DNA of 64,000 nucleotides from Viola odorata. Taxonomy: Eukaryota; Streptophyta; Magnoliopsida; Malpighiales; Violaceae. The stretch lies in contig OY829546.1 of assembly GCA_963691705.1 (NCBI GenBank), positions 33,140,040-33,204,039 on the forward strand, given 5' to 3'. The notes under the pieces were generated by a model. That model was not told where the DNA came from, ran no database searches, and saw nothing but the letters and a program-made list of their open reading frames with translations. Positions 10,257-21,176 of this stretch are shown here, piece after piece (positions within the stretch are counted from its first letter, which is position 1; every line of letters begins with the position of its first letter). The position numbers and the translations under genes are program-made.

Positions 10257-10839
10257 ATAAACCAGCGAACAGAAAATCTGATGGGTGAAGGGAAGTACCT
10301 TGAAAGGAGAGATTTGTGAGGAACCCGACGGAGGACAGCGGACGAACGAGGTATTCTTTATAAAGAAAGCAGGAAGAAGAGAAGTGAGGAAATTTTAAAC
10401 GAGAGCAAAAAGAGTCAGAAAGAGGAAATGGTTCCTTTTTAAAGGACTAAGTGCCACCACATTAATTGAATTACCAGTCGTATAACGACGTGTGTAAAAA
10501 GAAGTTGGCCACGTGGAAACGTGTGAGGAAGTTATTCGGCACGACTTTCCAAGCAGCAGTTATTCTTGACCAAGTCAAGCGTTTGCGGAACGGTTATTTT
10601 AGAATTGCTAACGCTTAAGGAGCTAGCGGGGCGGTATCATAGCAAAAGAAAGAAAAAACAAAGAACACCATTTTATTCATCCGAAGCCATACGACATCTA
10701 CAATGCGCCTAAAGCATAAGCATTAATCCTCGTCAGGCCAGGATAAGTCGTAATAATAAACATTGTCCTCTAGAGACACTGACCCACCGTTGTAAGGAGG
10801 GAAGGGCTCGTCAATCCTTCGCCTATTATTCAACTTTAG

Positions 10840-11145
10840 CTAGTCTAATTCCTCCTTAGCGGCGGGGACAGTTACACCAACATCAATGTTGCCAGAAGAA
10901 CACCCCTTGAAGGGACGATCAGTAGGGAGAAGCAGCCCGTCACCCTTTTGAACAAAGGGAGCGGGGGGCTCGGAAAGCGCACAGGACACCTCAGATGCCT
11001 TTCTCTTCTTGGATTTTTTGTGATTCTCGCACCTAGGAGGCCGCCTTCTCAGGCATGGAGAGGGGGGATCCTCCGAATCTGGCGAAGTAGGAGGGGTCTG
11101 CGAGGAATCGCGCTCAAGGGCATCCACAAAAGGAGAATCGGCCAT
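10840..11145 (-). CDS. Antisense hypothetical ORF with basic nuclear-type patch (101 aa)
   Basis: It starts MADSPFVDAL. The protein is low-complexity: a Ser/Pro/Asp-rich N-terminal half, a basic stretch (HKKSKKRKASE) like a nuclear localisation signal, then a neutral tail. No family is recognised. It lies between antisense gene A and gene C, in the same direction, and could be an exon of a larger antisense transcript or of the region's plant-mobile-type genes. 11167-11659 contains no convincing gene. Confidence 0.35.
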   Translation of the reverse strand: MADSPFVDALERDSSQTPPTSPDSEDPPSPCLRRRPPRCENHKKSKKRKASEVSCALSEPPAPFVQKGDGLLLPTDRPFKGCSSGNIDVGVTVPAAKEELD

Positions 11146-11473
11146 GAAAACTGCAAATGACCTCAATAAAGAAATAACAAAAGGAAGATGAATAGGAAAA
11201 TGGAAGGAGAAACCCCATTAAATAGTCGGAGCAAAGAAACCTCCCGGAAGAAATTAGTGAGCCTCTAAAAGAACAGCTATAAACACAGAAAATCAGAATC
11301 TGCAGCCACGCCTGTTCGAGTTTCCCACTAAATCCAGGAACACCGAATAACTGCCCAATCAATTAACACTAAAGAAACGGCGCGGGATTAATACGGAACA
11401 ATTACCGAGAATGATTGTCACCACTTGGCAATCGAAAAAAGCCAGCGCTACAGTAATCTGACCAACGAGGAAT

Positions 11474-11497
11474 TCATTTTCGGTTGGGCTTGTGATA
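11474..11497 (+). repeat. 24-bp direct repeat, copy 1
   Basis: The core 'cggttgggcttgtgata' is identical to 12237-12260, 763 bp away. Flanking sequences do not match, so this is not the edge of a longer duplication. Confidence 0.7.
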
Positions 11498-11659
11498 TAG
11501 CACTCCACTAAAGCACTAACTAGCATAGGACAAAAGGAAAAAAAGGCACGAACGAAAGACGTCTTATTTATTAACGGCCTAACGGCCCTAGGATTACATC
11601 TACAAGCCACACAAGAAGACATAAAAGGAAGACCAAAGGGGTGCGACGGCAGCAGAAGG

Positions 11660-12043
11660 TCAAGCATCGAAACCACCGTCGTCCTCCCCTGGCACCACGG
11701 GAACCTCCCTTAAGGCATCAGCAACAGAGGTCAGCTCGACGGAACAAATCCTTATACCCTTCAAGCAGTAGGCCAGCAAGTCCTTCCTCTGCTGCAGCAT
11801 AGTAGTGGCTATCACAATGTGGGAGGCGGTGGCGGCCAGCTTTGTCACGCTCTCCAAAGGGTTGAAATCCTCCAGAGACATCCCCAGCTGCTTAGACAAA
11901 ATAGGGGTCGACATCCCCTGCAATTCCAGAACATCCTCCGAGGTCTTGGTTATCATCCTCTCCAAGAAGCCGATGTCACCCTCGGTGAGGCTCTTCAAAG
12001 TCAGAGCTTTGGAGATCAAGAAGTTTCTGGTCAACTCATCCAT
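11660..12043 (-). CDS. Antisense hypothetical ORF C (127 aa)
   Basis: An uninterrupted ATG-to-stop frame, MDELTRNFLI to GEDDGGFDA, mostly helical in character, with a Leu-rich middle and an acidic C-terminus. No domain is recognised. A good TATA box lies about 60 nt upstream on the same strand. It sits next to the Tat-type LTR, as antisense ORFs of Tat elements do. It may be the first exon of a spliced gene whose later part is the basic ORF at 10840-11145; no clear splice pair was confirmed. Among the antisense genes here it is the only one without visible damage. Confidence 0.45.
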   Translation of the reverse strand: MDELTRNFLISKALTLKSLTEGDIGFLERMITKTSEDVLELQGMSTPILSKQLGMSLEDFNPLESVTKLAATASHIVIATTMLQQRKDLLAYCLKGIRICSVELTSVADALREVPVVPGEDDGGFDA

Positions 12044-12102
12044 AGTGAAAATGCTAAAGAAAAAATGAAGATGATATGAGAAACTTGCATGGAGAACATT
12101 TT

Positions 12103-12112
12103 CTATTTATAG
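12103..12112 (-). promoter_or_regulatory. TATA box of antisense ORF C
   Basis: CTATAAATAG on the minus strand, 60-70 nt upstream of the ATG at 12043, a normal distance for a plant promoter with a short 5' UTR. Confidence 0.5.
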
Positions 12113-12236
12113 ACCTGCAAAAATAACCATTGACAAGATATGTCCCATGAAAACTAGATCATCCCATTACTTCGAGGACTGTGCAGCACCACGTGGAAGC
12201 AAGAAATACGCGTTAGCCCTTGGTAAACACTCAGGC

Positions 12237-12260
12237 TCATTTTCGGTTGGGCTTGTGATA
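12237..12260 (+). repeat. 24-bp direct repeat, copy 2, at the Tat LTR start
   Basis: Identical to 11474-11497. The LTR of T1 probably begins within it (TGTGATAACA, 12253). Confidence 0.65.
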
Positions 12261-12686
12261 ACAATAGACCTATCGCTAGGGGCATTTTCGTCTTTATGCC
12301 CAGCGTTAGGGACCAGAATCTGTTGCCCCTACCGAGCCGGCAACCTCGAGGCCTTTTCCTCTCAACATACGGTTGGTGCTGGGATGGTCGACATCAACCG
12401 GGGGGGGGGAGGTCTCACTCGTTAACCAGCCTCATGAACGGCGTTTCCCCATCCCAGCCGTGGTACGACATCCCCTACAGAGCGCAGGCGTTACCCTCTC
12501 GTCGGGCTAACGCCTGCCTTGGGAGCTAACGTGGAACACCCCCTAACGAGAAATTTCAACCGCTTGTCAAGCCTGATATCCCCTCTAACGAGATCTTCTA
12601 AAAAAGATCCCATTTTCTGCCTATAAATACCCCCATGATCAAAGAAGGAGGTAAGCCGAAGATCGCTACTCGAACCTCTGCTAATT
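12253..12686 (+). repeat. T1 LTR, part before the RT-2 insertion
   Basis: It begins TGTGATAACA and has the TATA box CTATAAATAC at 12631-12640. The remainder continues at 23461 after RT-2. Cytosine-rich stretches at 12390-12560 show no coding signal. Confidence 0.5.
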
Positions 12687-12691
12687 GGAAC

Positions 12692-14794
12692 TGTTGCTAC
12701 CCAATTTTTGACGCGTTTTTCACACTTTTATTTTATTTATCGCCCATTTAAATCGAAATTCTATCGATTTCCGATCTTAGGCTATTTATTTTAATATTTT
12801 GTACCATTTCATGTCATTTTAGTTTTTTCGTATTTTTACTGTCTTTTCGTTCGAACTTCTATCGGTCCTGAATAAATTTCCTCGGACCATGAATCGAACG
12901 CATTCTATCTTTAATTGATAATTATCTACTATTATTTTCGTTCGCATCATCTCATTTTATTTTATCCAATTTACTTTGTTATAACATTTATTTTTCATTC
13001 GAACTTTTAAGGATTCCGAGCGAGTAAATTCAGACCTTAAATCGAACTTTTTCTTCATTTACTGAGTACTATTTATTTTGTTGCATTTTTTTAGTATTTG
13101 TGGTTTGGGATTTTATTCATTTCAAACAAGATTCCTCGTGTTAAAAGTTAGAACCGATTAAATAAATATTAAATATTTTCCAAAGGTCAACTTATCTTGG
13201 CCCTTGATCAAGTATTGACTTTTTTTTCTCTTCATCCAACGATTCTAATTTAAGCATGAGGATTCATGCATTTCTTCCCTTCATAGCAGCCCGAGCATTT
13301 AATGCATATTTATTTTGGCCACTATTCCTAACGCCACCTCATTCCACTTCTACGTTTTTCTGCTGCTCTTCATTTGCATCCTGTAGCACAAGTTTTCCTC
13401 TCCTCAATCCCTATAAATAGCAAGAAATTTCACACACAAAACACACAATTAACACACTCTCTTCCTAACTTTCGCATGCTATCTCTCCCTCTTCTCTCAA
13501 AATTCTCGCTTTTTCTCTCTCTCGGCGAGCAAGGCAAGTCTTTCCTTTTTCATTCTTCTCATTTAATCATCGAATTGCTTGCTCTAACATTTCTTTCTAT
13601 TTTTATGCACATTTCCTCTTGTTTAATGCTACTGTCAACGATGCCGTTGCTGTTCGCTGTGTTGCTGCCGCCGCTGAACTACTGCCACGCTACTTCCGAG
13701 CAGCTGCCGTGTTGTTGCTGTCGCCGGAGTTGTTGTTGCTCGCCGTTGATGCTATGCTATTCGGGCCAGCCCTAGGAGAAGATGAAACAAAGAAGATGAT
13801 GAATAGTGAAGGGAAAGAAGGAGCGTGGGTTGGGCTCCATTTGTTTTAAATTCATTTGGTCATGGGCTTGGCACAAGCAAAGCCCAAACGGAAATAAAAA
13901 GAAAGAATGATAGGCTGGCTGCACACAGCCCAAGAAGAGGAAAGAAGCTGGGCCTGCTCAGGCCCAGCATGGAAAGGCTTGGGCGTGTGCTCAAGCGTGG
14001 AAGAAGAGGGCTGGGCTAATTAGCCCAGCCCGTGGGCCCATTCCTTGACCTAGTGGGCCGAGCCCAATTTTTGGCCCGTCGTATTTATTTTTTCTTACCA
14101 ATTGTCCGCATGCTTGTACTGTTTATTTAATTTCCACATGCATGTACTGTTTATTTATTTTCGTATGCTTGCATGTTTAATTATTTATTTTCGTATGCTT
14201 GCATGTTTAATTATTATTTTTGTATGCTTGTACTGTTTATTTATTTTCGTATGCTTGCATGTTTAATTATTTATTTTTGTAATAAGTCATTAAGTATTTA
14301 TCTGTTTTTCGACTATCATTTTCCGAACTAATAATCTCGTCTTTGTAGGATAAATCAACTGCTCATCCCCTCCACATGTAAACGTTTCTTACCCTTTTAT
14401 TTATTTCACGCTTTGTCCGCATATGCACTCGTATGCATGAATATTTAAAATTATAATTTTATCATCTATTGGGCATGATCACTAAATTAGGACTTTTTAA
14501 TTTTTCAAACACAATTTTAAACACCTCTTTTATCCGATAACCTTTTTTTAGGATGTGACTCGGGTGCCTAACACCTTCCCGAGTCCATAATACGACCCCG
14601 AACCGCTGTTCTCGGGTTCAGACCCATTTTGCCTTAGTTTTTATTTTTTATGTATGACAATAAGTTCCCTAAACCTAGAAATAAAATAGGGTGGCGACTT
14701 CATTGCATTATTTGAGATGAGTCCGATTTCATCTCACATCCAGTCCCAAGCCTGCATCGCGCATCAGGATAAAATCCAAAAAAAGGGTGCGGCA
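12692..14794 (+). repeat. RT-2 left LTR
   Basis: It starts TGTTGCTACCC and ends GCGGCA. TATA box CTATAAATAG at 13411-13420. 14100-14285 carries imperfect repeats built on 'tatgcttgcatgtttaatta', which are more numerous in the right LTR and explain most of the length difference. The ORF at 13374-13775 is low-complexity (Leu/Cys) and is not called as a gene. Confidence 0.9.
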
Positions 14795-14797
14795 GTT

Positions 14798-14815
14798 TGG
14801 CGACTTCACTAGGGA
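14798..14815 (+). promoter_or_regulatory. RT-2 primer binding site (Tat/Ogre type)
   Basis: TGGCGACTTCACTAGGGA, three bases after the LTR, resembles the tRNA-Arg-type site TGGCGACTCCGCTGGGGA used by Ogre-like elements, with three differences. A second partial copy (TGGCGACTTCA) lies inside the LTR at 14693. Confidence 0.7.
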
Positions 14816-17719
14816 CCGTAGGGTCCAAGCCGGATTTTTTTGAGGTGTTTGTTTTCCAATAAATTGTTGAATTTGTTTCATATGATTTTTTGTACATGAT
14901 TTATTATTCATTGATATGATAAACTGTTGTAATATCACATGATTCTTTATGCGTGATTATTATTTTTCATGTATTTATTTGTTAATAACTTGTTCACATG
15001 CTTTATTAATTACTTTGATAAACTGTCATTCATATGCATTTCATGCATAATGCCCTATCGCCGGGCCTTTTTCCAAATAGAAATAGGTGGGTACTAGTGA
15101 GGCCCTAGGGCACGTGTCCCGGGTAGTTTTCATGAACCCCGAACTCGGACTCGAACCCCTAAATAGGTGAGCGCCTAGAACTTTTGATGGTTCGACAGGC
15201 AATCATCCATTTACTGAGGGACCATTTTTTATGGTATCGTCCGGGAACCTTCCAGCCTGTTTGAAGTAGTAGATGTCACCCCAGCATATGCATCATATTG
15301 AAATGCGTATATTGTGACTTTGTTTCATTTTTTTTCATATGATTTCTTAAAGTTTTCCACACTTATAATTGATTTCGAAATTCCTCAACATTTACAATTG
15401 TTTTCCTATGTTTACAAATTTTTCACAAAATTTTCCTATGTGGAAATTTTTCCATAATTCTTCCACCTTTACAAAAATTTGTAAATTCTCCACGTGGCAA
15501 ATGTCTTCGCTAATTTTTCACGTTTTCAAAATTTTCCGCAGTCTTGCACGTGTATCAAATTTTCCCGTAAATTTTCCACAATCTGGCCTGTGTATCAAAT
15601 TTTTCCACAATTTTTTTTCGTGTTCAGATTTTCCCTTAACTTTTCCCTGTTTGCAACTTTCTCCGCAATTTTTCCATGTTTGCAATTTTTATTGCCATTA
15701 TTATCCATATTTTACTCTCCTGATTTATTAAAATTCAAGATTTAGATGCTTCTGATTCATTTCTTTGCTTTCCTACTTATAGGACCAAGGCATGAAAGGA
15801 AGCTTCGCCATAGTCGAGCCTACGACTATAAACAAGGGCGCTACGTGGGAGGCAACCCATATGTTCTTTTCAAATATTTCACTTTTTATCAATTTTAATT
15901 TTTAATTCTAAATTTTGGGATATCCTTTCCTCGAGACTTACTATTTAATTCCCCCTTTATTTCAGGTGCAACGAAAATTGTAAACTAAGGGGGGCAAGCA
16001 GTCAGAATGACAACTAGAAGAGGGCAACAAGGAACATCAATGGTAGAGCCCATTTTACCGAGGGCAAGGCACAAGGAGCGATAATTTACAACCATGAGCA
16101 CTATGCGTCACTCCTACAATTGCTTCAGTTCATCGCTACGACAAGATAGGAAGGTTCTCCTTCCACTAGAGTCAAATCAACATACTTAATGCGGTCTTGT
16201 TCGATGATATGACGATATGCACACCCTACACAGCTCCTAACTGCAAATTCAAAATTCAACCATGGTCAAATCCTTCGTGTTTTGAATTTGATCATTCTCT
16301 CCAAGATCTCTCCGTACAGATATGACGATCACACGCTGAAGCATTGGAACTTCTCAGCAAAGAATCAACAAGCTAGATTCCCCAATGACGATCTGAATCT
16401 CCAGCTGATCAAAGATTCTCTTTTATCACTCCAAAGGAAGTTCAAGCCATACCCCTTGAACAAATCATCAGCAATTGGCCATCCTCAAAATGGAATAATT
16501 CTCCTCGCCTAGACAGTCAAGGAGCAAATCAGAAAGTTTCAAGATGATCCTTCGGCCACCATAATGAGCTGGTTTCCTTGTAGAACATGTTGCAAATAAC
16601 TAGTCTTAAGGATTATCATGAGGTCATCCTTGGCGATCCGACCAAGTCCAAGAGTGATTCAGCTGTTTCTAAGAATGGATCCACATAAAGAGATCGCACC
16701 TCCACCTCTCAGCAAGGCGCTATCATCTAATCATCGAACCCTATCCAGGAACTTGATGACCATCCTCTGAAATGTTGCGAGCGAGTCGCTAGAAATATCG
16801 GCAGCAATACCACTATCCAATTTGAGTACAGACGATGCTAGATCAGGATCTGGAAGCTGATTCCCCGCTGGCGAACCTGTCAGATCGCTAGTTGCCGCTT
16901 GCTGTGCGCATCTAGAGAAGTTCACTTTCTTCTCTGCCTCTTTAAATTTTTGTACAATCATTCTGCATTCATTACCGCATTGGGGGCAATTCTTTTTAAT
17001 TATTCATAAATTTTCGTGAATAGTCATACCCTCACATTTTTTTCTATAAAATTGCTAAAACTGTTAAAAACTATGCATAAAATACTTTGAATAAAATCCA
17101 CACTACTTTCGTAAGATGGTTTCGTATAGAATTTAATTTTTCCCAATAAAACAATGATCAGTGCTTGATTGAGATGGCTAACTGGAGGTATGGTGCACAA
17201 CGAGTACGGAAGAAGAAGAAATCTTTGAGGGAAACTGTACTTGCTCTGACCAAGAAAGAAGCAAAACATCTCCAGCAAAAACCAAGAAACGTCGACACTA
17301 CTAGTTTCCGTGTCTATGGCCAAGATAGTCTAGAGAGTCTTTTGCATGACTTTCTGTTCAGTTTTCTTTGTATGTTTTTAGGAAAATTACATGCACTGTG
17401 TATTATTTTTAAAAGGAAAAATCAGAGGACTCGTTGCTTGAAACCTTGCCATCTCACTCACATGAAATGCAAAAAATGCTTCAATTTTGACTTCATACCA
17501 TACTACGGGGGCAAATTAATGGGGTTAACATGATCAATATTTGCAAGAGTACGACCCTGGTACTCTTTAAACATCCAATCTTTTATAAACCTAAAGTTTC
17601 GACGCTTAATGCCAGAATTTGCAAGTGGAGCGTTCACCTCTGTATTCTTGAAACATTCTTTGATTCATGAAAAAAGAAGACAAAAGAAGGGAAAAAAGAA
17701 AAATGGTGCTAGCAATGCT
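14816..17719 (+). other. RT-2 interior, first half: no coding signal
   Basis: 15340-15720 is a run of degenerate 'tttttccacaatttt' units. 15817-15860 has the 'agcctacgactataaacaag' motif with 'gggaggcaaccca', also found near 37323. An antisense 76-codon frame (16731-16961) and a + strand 122-codon frame (17165-17533) match nothing I know and are not called as genes. Confidence 0.6.
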
Positions 17720-17985
17720 TTGGTATTTTTGCCTCAGCAAGTGAAAATATCCAAAGAACTATCTCTGAATAAAACCAGCCAAACGAACAAAATATATCTT
17801 GATATTTTTGCCTCAGCAAGCGAAAATATTCAAGAAACTACATGTCAATAGACAAAACATGTCTTGATATTTTTTTGCCTTATAAAGTGAAAATATTCAA
17901 GAAACTACATGTCAACAGACAACACACGTCTTGATATTTTTGCCTCAGCAAGCAAAAATATTCAAGAAACTACATGCCCAAATGC
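17720..17985 (+). repeat. RT-2 tandem array 1: about 67 bp x 4, hairpin units
   Basis: Each unit begins near 'cttgatatttttgcctcagc' and contains 'aaaatattcaag', its near inverse complement, so each unit can fold into a hairpin. Confidence 0.75.
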
Positions 17986-18799
17986 TGGTATAATAAATGG
18001 GCAGAAATAAATAAATAAGGGGCAATCGATGAATAAAAAAGAATGAAAGGTAAACAGTTGCTGTTCTGTTTCTGTTTGCATGATTCTGTCATGGAGTACT
18101 GGAATTTTTAGTTTATGTAAGCTTGGATGTTTGGGGTATTGGTTAGGCTTCAATAGTAACGACTTGGAGTTATAAGTCGAATCGTTTGAAGCACTCTGTG
18201 TGAGTGGGATAATTGGTTTCCTTGCAAGGTATTCTCTGATTTTGCCTTTTCCGTATGTGGGGAATTGTCTCATGTTTTATCATCTAAATATTTTTATTTG
18301 GCCAACGATAAAAAAGAAGTATCCCCAATGAAGATTCAAGAATCTAGGCGCTTCGAGTAATCAAGAAGGAAAAGCAGCACCAACAAAACCAAAGAACCTG
18401 TGCACTTTGCCCTCGTTGCGGCCAATCAATGAGCACTGTTCATTGGAAAAGAAAAACTATCAACTTCCTTGCTTAAACTTGTTAAACCTTCTCTTAATAG
18501 GGAAGTTGTTTTTATCTTGACAAAATACTAGGGGCAAACCTTTGGGTAGTGTAGGGATACTTTCATATACAACATATATGATTTGATCTCATTATTATCC
18601 CATTTATCATTTGCTCTCCTTTCTTTCCATCCACTGCTGCTTCGTGTTTGTTTCCTCCCTATTTGCAGGATACAAATATGCTTCAGTGGAATTTCCACCA
18701 ACAAATCTAGCAATGACCAAATGGAGCACGTTACCACTCCAAACAATTTTGTGCGGTGATTCACACCCCCACCGTCTGATCAATAACCGAATGGATAGT

Positions 18800-19170
18800 C
18801 AACCTCCGACGGGCAGCAACGTCCGAAGAAGGATTTAAGCCGACATCCAACGGGCAGCAGCGTCCGGAAGAATCTCAACATCAACCTCCTAGTGGACAGC
18901 AGCGTCCGAGTGGATTTTTATCTTCAATTTCACTCTCCCAATGGGCAGCAGCATCCTAGTGGAGTTTTCATTTTCAGCATCAATCTCCCAGTGGGCAGCA
19001 GCGCCCGAGTGGAGTTTTCATTTCATTTTCAGCATCAATCTCCCAGTGGGCAGCAGCGTCCAAGTGGAGTTTCCATTTCAATTTTCAGCACCAACCTCCA
19101 AACGGGCAGCAGCGTCCGAGCAGAGTTTCCATTGCAATTTTCGCATCAGTACCTCAGGGGGCAACGGCGC
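18800..19170 (+). repeat. RT-2 tandem array 2: 'gggcagcagcgtccgagtgg' units
   Basis: About eight copies, spaced roughly 30-57 bp apart. The open frames across it are a by-product of the periodicity. Confidence 0.8.
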
Positions 19171-19179
19171 CCAAAGAAG

Positions 19180-19770
19180 AAGTCCTCACTATCAGAGAAG
19201 ATCGTCCTCCTCACTATCAGAGAAGAACTCCTCACTATCAAAGAAAGAACTCCTCACTATCAGAGAAGAATTCCTCACTATCAGAGAAGAACTCCTTGCT
19301 ATCAGAGAAGATCATCTTCCTCATTATCCGATAGAAGATCAGCAGGTCTCACTATCTGAGATCATCTGTTCTCACTATCAGAGAAGATCATCTTCCTCAT
19401 TATCCGAGAGAAGATCAGCAGGTCTCACTATCAAAGATCATCATCCATTCTCACTATCAGAGAAGATCATCTTCCTCATTATCCGAGAGAAGATCAGCAG
19501 GTCTCACTATCTGAGATCATCATCCGTTCTCACTATCAGAGAAGATCATCTTCCTCATTATCCGAGAGAAGATTAGCATGTCTCACTATCCGAGATCATC
19601 ATCCGTTCTCACTATCAGAGAAGATCATCTTCCTCATTATCCGAGAGAAGATCAGCAGGTCTCACTATCCGAGATCATCATCCGTTCTCACTATCAGAGA
19701 AGATCATCTTCCTCATTATCCGAGAGAAGATCAGCTGATCTCACTATCCGAGATCATCATCCGAGAAGAC
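19180..19770 (+). repeat. RT-2 tandem array 3: about 78-bp units
   Basis: The unit is built from 'ctcactatcagagaagatc' and 'ctcattatccgagagaag', about six copies, each itself composed of shorter related subunits. Confidence 0.85.
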
Positions 19771-19784
19771 CACACAAAAGGTAA

Positions 19785-19900
19785 TCTCCTCCTCCTAGAG
19801 TGACTTTATTTACTTTATTGCATGAAATTCCCCTCCTCCCAGAGCGACTTTATTTATTTCCCTGCATGTAATCTCCTTCTCCCAGAGTGACTTTGGTACA
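19785..19900 (+). repeat. RT-2 tandem array 4: about 45-bp x 3
   Basis: Units contain 'cccagagtgactttattta' in variant forms. Confidence 0.65.
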
Positions 19901-19914
19901 TGTGTCTGTCTTTT

Positions 19915-20125
19915 TAACGTTGTGAAAGGTCACGTCCCCACAACATGTCTTTTTTTAAAGGTGTGAAAGGTCACGTCCCTCACATCATGTCTCTTTTTAA
20001 AGGTGTGAAAGGTCACGCCCCTCACAAGATGTCTTTTTTTAAAGGTGTGAAAGGTCACGTCCCTCACATCATGTCATTTTAAACGTTGTGATTGGTCACG
20101 TCCCCACAACATGCCCTTTTTCAAA
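19915..20125 (+). repeat. RT-2 tandem array 5: about 43-bp x 5
   Basis: Units contain 'ggtgtgaaaggtcacgtccc'; the end variants have 'cgttgtg' in place of 'ggtgtg'. Confidence 0.8.
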
Positions 20126-20174
20126 CATTTAAATTGTCGTATTTGAGTGAGAGTTACATCAACCTCAGACAACG

Positions 20175-20565
20175 CTTAAGCATCAACAACAACGGACTAC
20201 GAGTGCTACCCTCGATGCTGCTGGATTTACTTTTCTACACAAACAGCAACGGACTATGAGTGCTACCCTCAACGTTGCTGAATTTACTTTTCTGCACAAA
20301 CAGCAACGGACTACGAGTGCTACCCTCAACGCTGCTGGATTTACTTTCCTGCATAAACAACAACGGACTACGAGTGCTACCCTCGACGCTGCTGAATTTA
20401 CTTTTTTGCACAAACATCAACGAACTACGAGTGCTTCCCTCGACACTGCTGGATTTACTTTCCTGTATAAACAGCGACGGACTACGAGTGCTACCCTCGA
20501 CGGAGCTGAATTTACTTTTCTGCACCAGCGTGTGGACTGCGAGTGCTACCCTCGCCCTACCTGAT
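20175..20565 (+). repeat. RT-2 tandem array 6: about 57-60 bp x 7
   Basis: Units contain 'ggactacgagtgctaccctc'. It is open in several frames on both strands; this is a periodic artefact, not a protein. Confidence 0.85.
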
Positions 20566-20574
20566 TTACATTTC

Positions 20575-21060
20575 ATCATTTGCATTTCACCCCATTATCA
20601 GGGAAGTCATCATTTACATTTTTCCTCATTATTAGAGAAGTTTGTCACTTGCAGTTCTGCAATTTGCATTTCACCCCACTATCAGGGAAGTCACCATTTA
20701 TGTTTTTCCTCATTATATTGAAGGTTGTCATTTGCAGTTCTGCAATTTGCATTTCACCCCACTATCAGGGAAGTCACCATTTATGTTTTTCCTCATTATC
20801 AGAGAAGGTTGTCATTTACAGTTCTGCAATTTGCATTTCACCCCATTATCAGGGAAGTCATCATTTACATTTTTCCTCATTATCAGAGAAGTTTGTCATT
20901 TACAATTCTGCAACCCTATTATTAGGGAAGTCATCATCTACATTTTTCCCCATTATCAGGGAAGTCGTCATTTACATTTCTGCCAATTTACTTTTCATCC
21001 CAGTATCAGGGACACGTCATTTACATTTCTGCATCTACTTTTCATCCCATTATCAGGGGA
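20575..21060 (+). repeat. RT-2 tandem array 7: about 85-bp units
   Basis: Units combine 'ccattatcagggaagtcatc' and 'gttctgcaatttgcatttca', about five to six copies, ending near the purine tract. Confidence 0.8.
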
Positions 21061-21161
21061 GACTGTATTTACATTTCGCACAAAACCAATGTTTGGTTCG
21101 GTAGCAACCATCTTTACTGCTCATCAAAAATCTCGGTTACACTCAATTTTTGATAAGACAG

Positions 21162-21176
21162 TAAAGAGCGGGCAAC
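21162..21176 (+). promoter_or_regulatory. RT-2 polypurine tract
   Basis: TAAAGAGCGGGCAAC, directly before the right LTR, is a Tat-style tract. Confidence 0.65.

Larger units (their letters stand above)
1..12686 (+). mobile_element. T1: 3' part of a Tat-like LTR retrotransposon with antisense genes
   Basis: The right end (12251-12686, resuming at 23461) has Tat-type LTR features on the + strand: a TATA box (CTATAAATAC, 12631-12640), then a transcribed stretch continuing after RT-2 with 'gacttaagcattagagtgt'. Upstream, all plausible genes run on the minus strand. Plant Tat elements are known to carry extra antisense ORFs between pol and the 3' LTR, some with PF04195-like domains, and the layout fits that. 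No pol of T1 is in the window, so lineage and boundaries are inferred. RT-1 and RT-2 are nested inside. The alternative is an independent cluster of degenerate plant-mobile-type genes beside a Tat LTR. Confidence 0.55.

Noticed and set aside
13374..13849. Leu/Cys- and Ala/Val-rich ORFs in the RT-2 LTR (also 21806-22281)
   Set aside because: Low complexity 'gctgttgctgccgccg' sequence, present in both LTRs downstream of the TATA box, with no domain.
18892..19784. Long ORFs with Ser/Arg repeats
   Set aside because: They coincide with tandem arrays 2 and 3 of RT-2; several frames are open and none has a non-repetitive part.
20180..20565. Regular repeats that superficially resemble a CRISPR array
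   Set aside because: The whole unit is repeated, without unique spacers, and the context is a plant retrotransposon.
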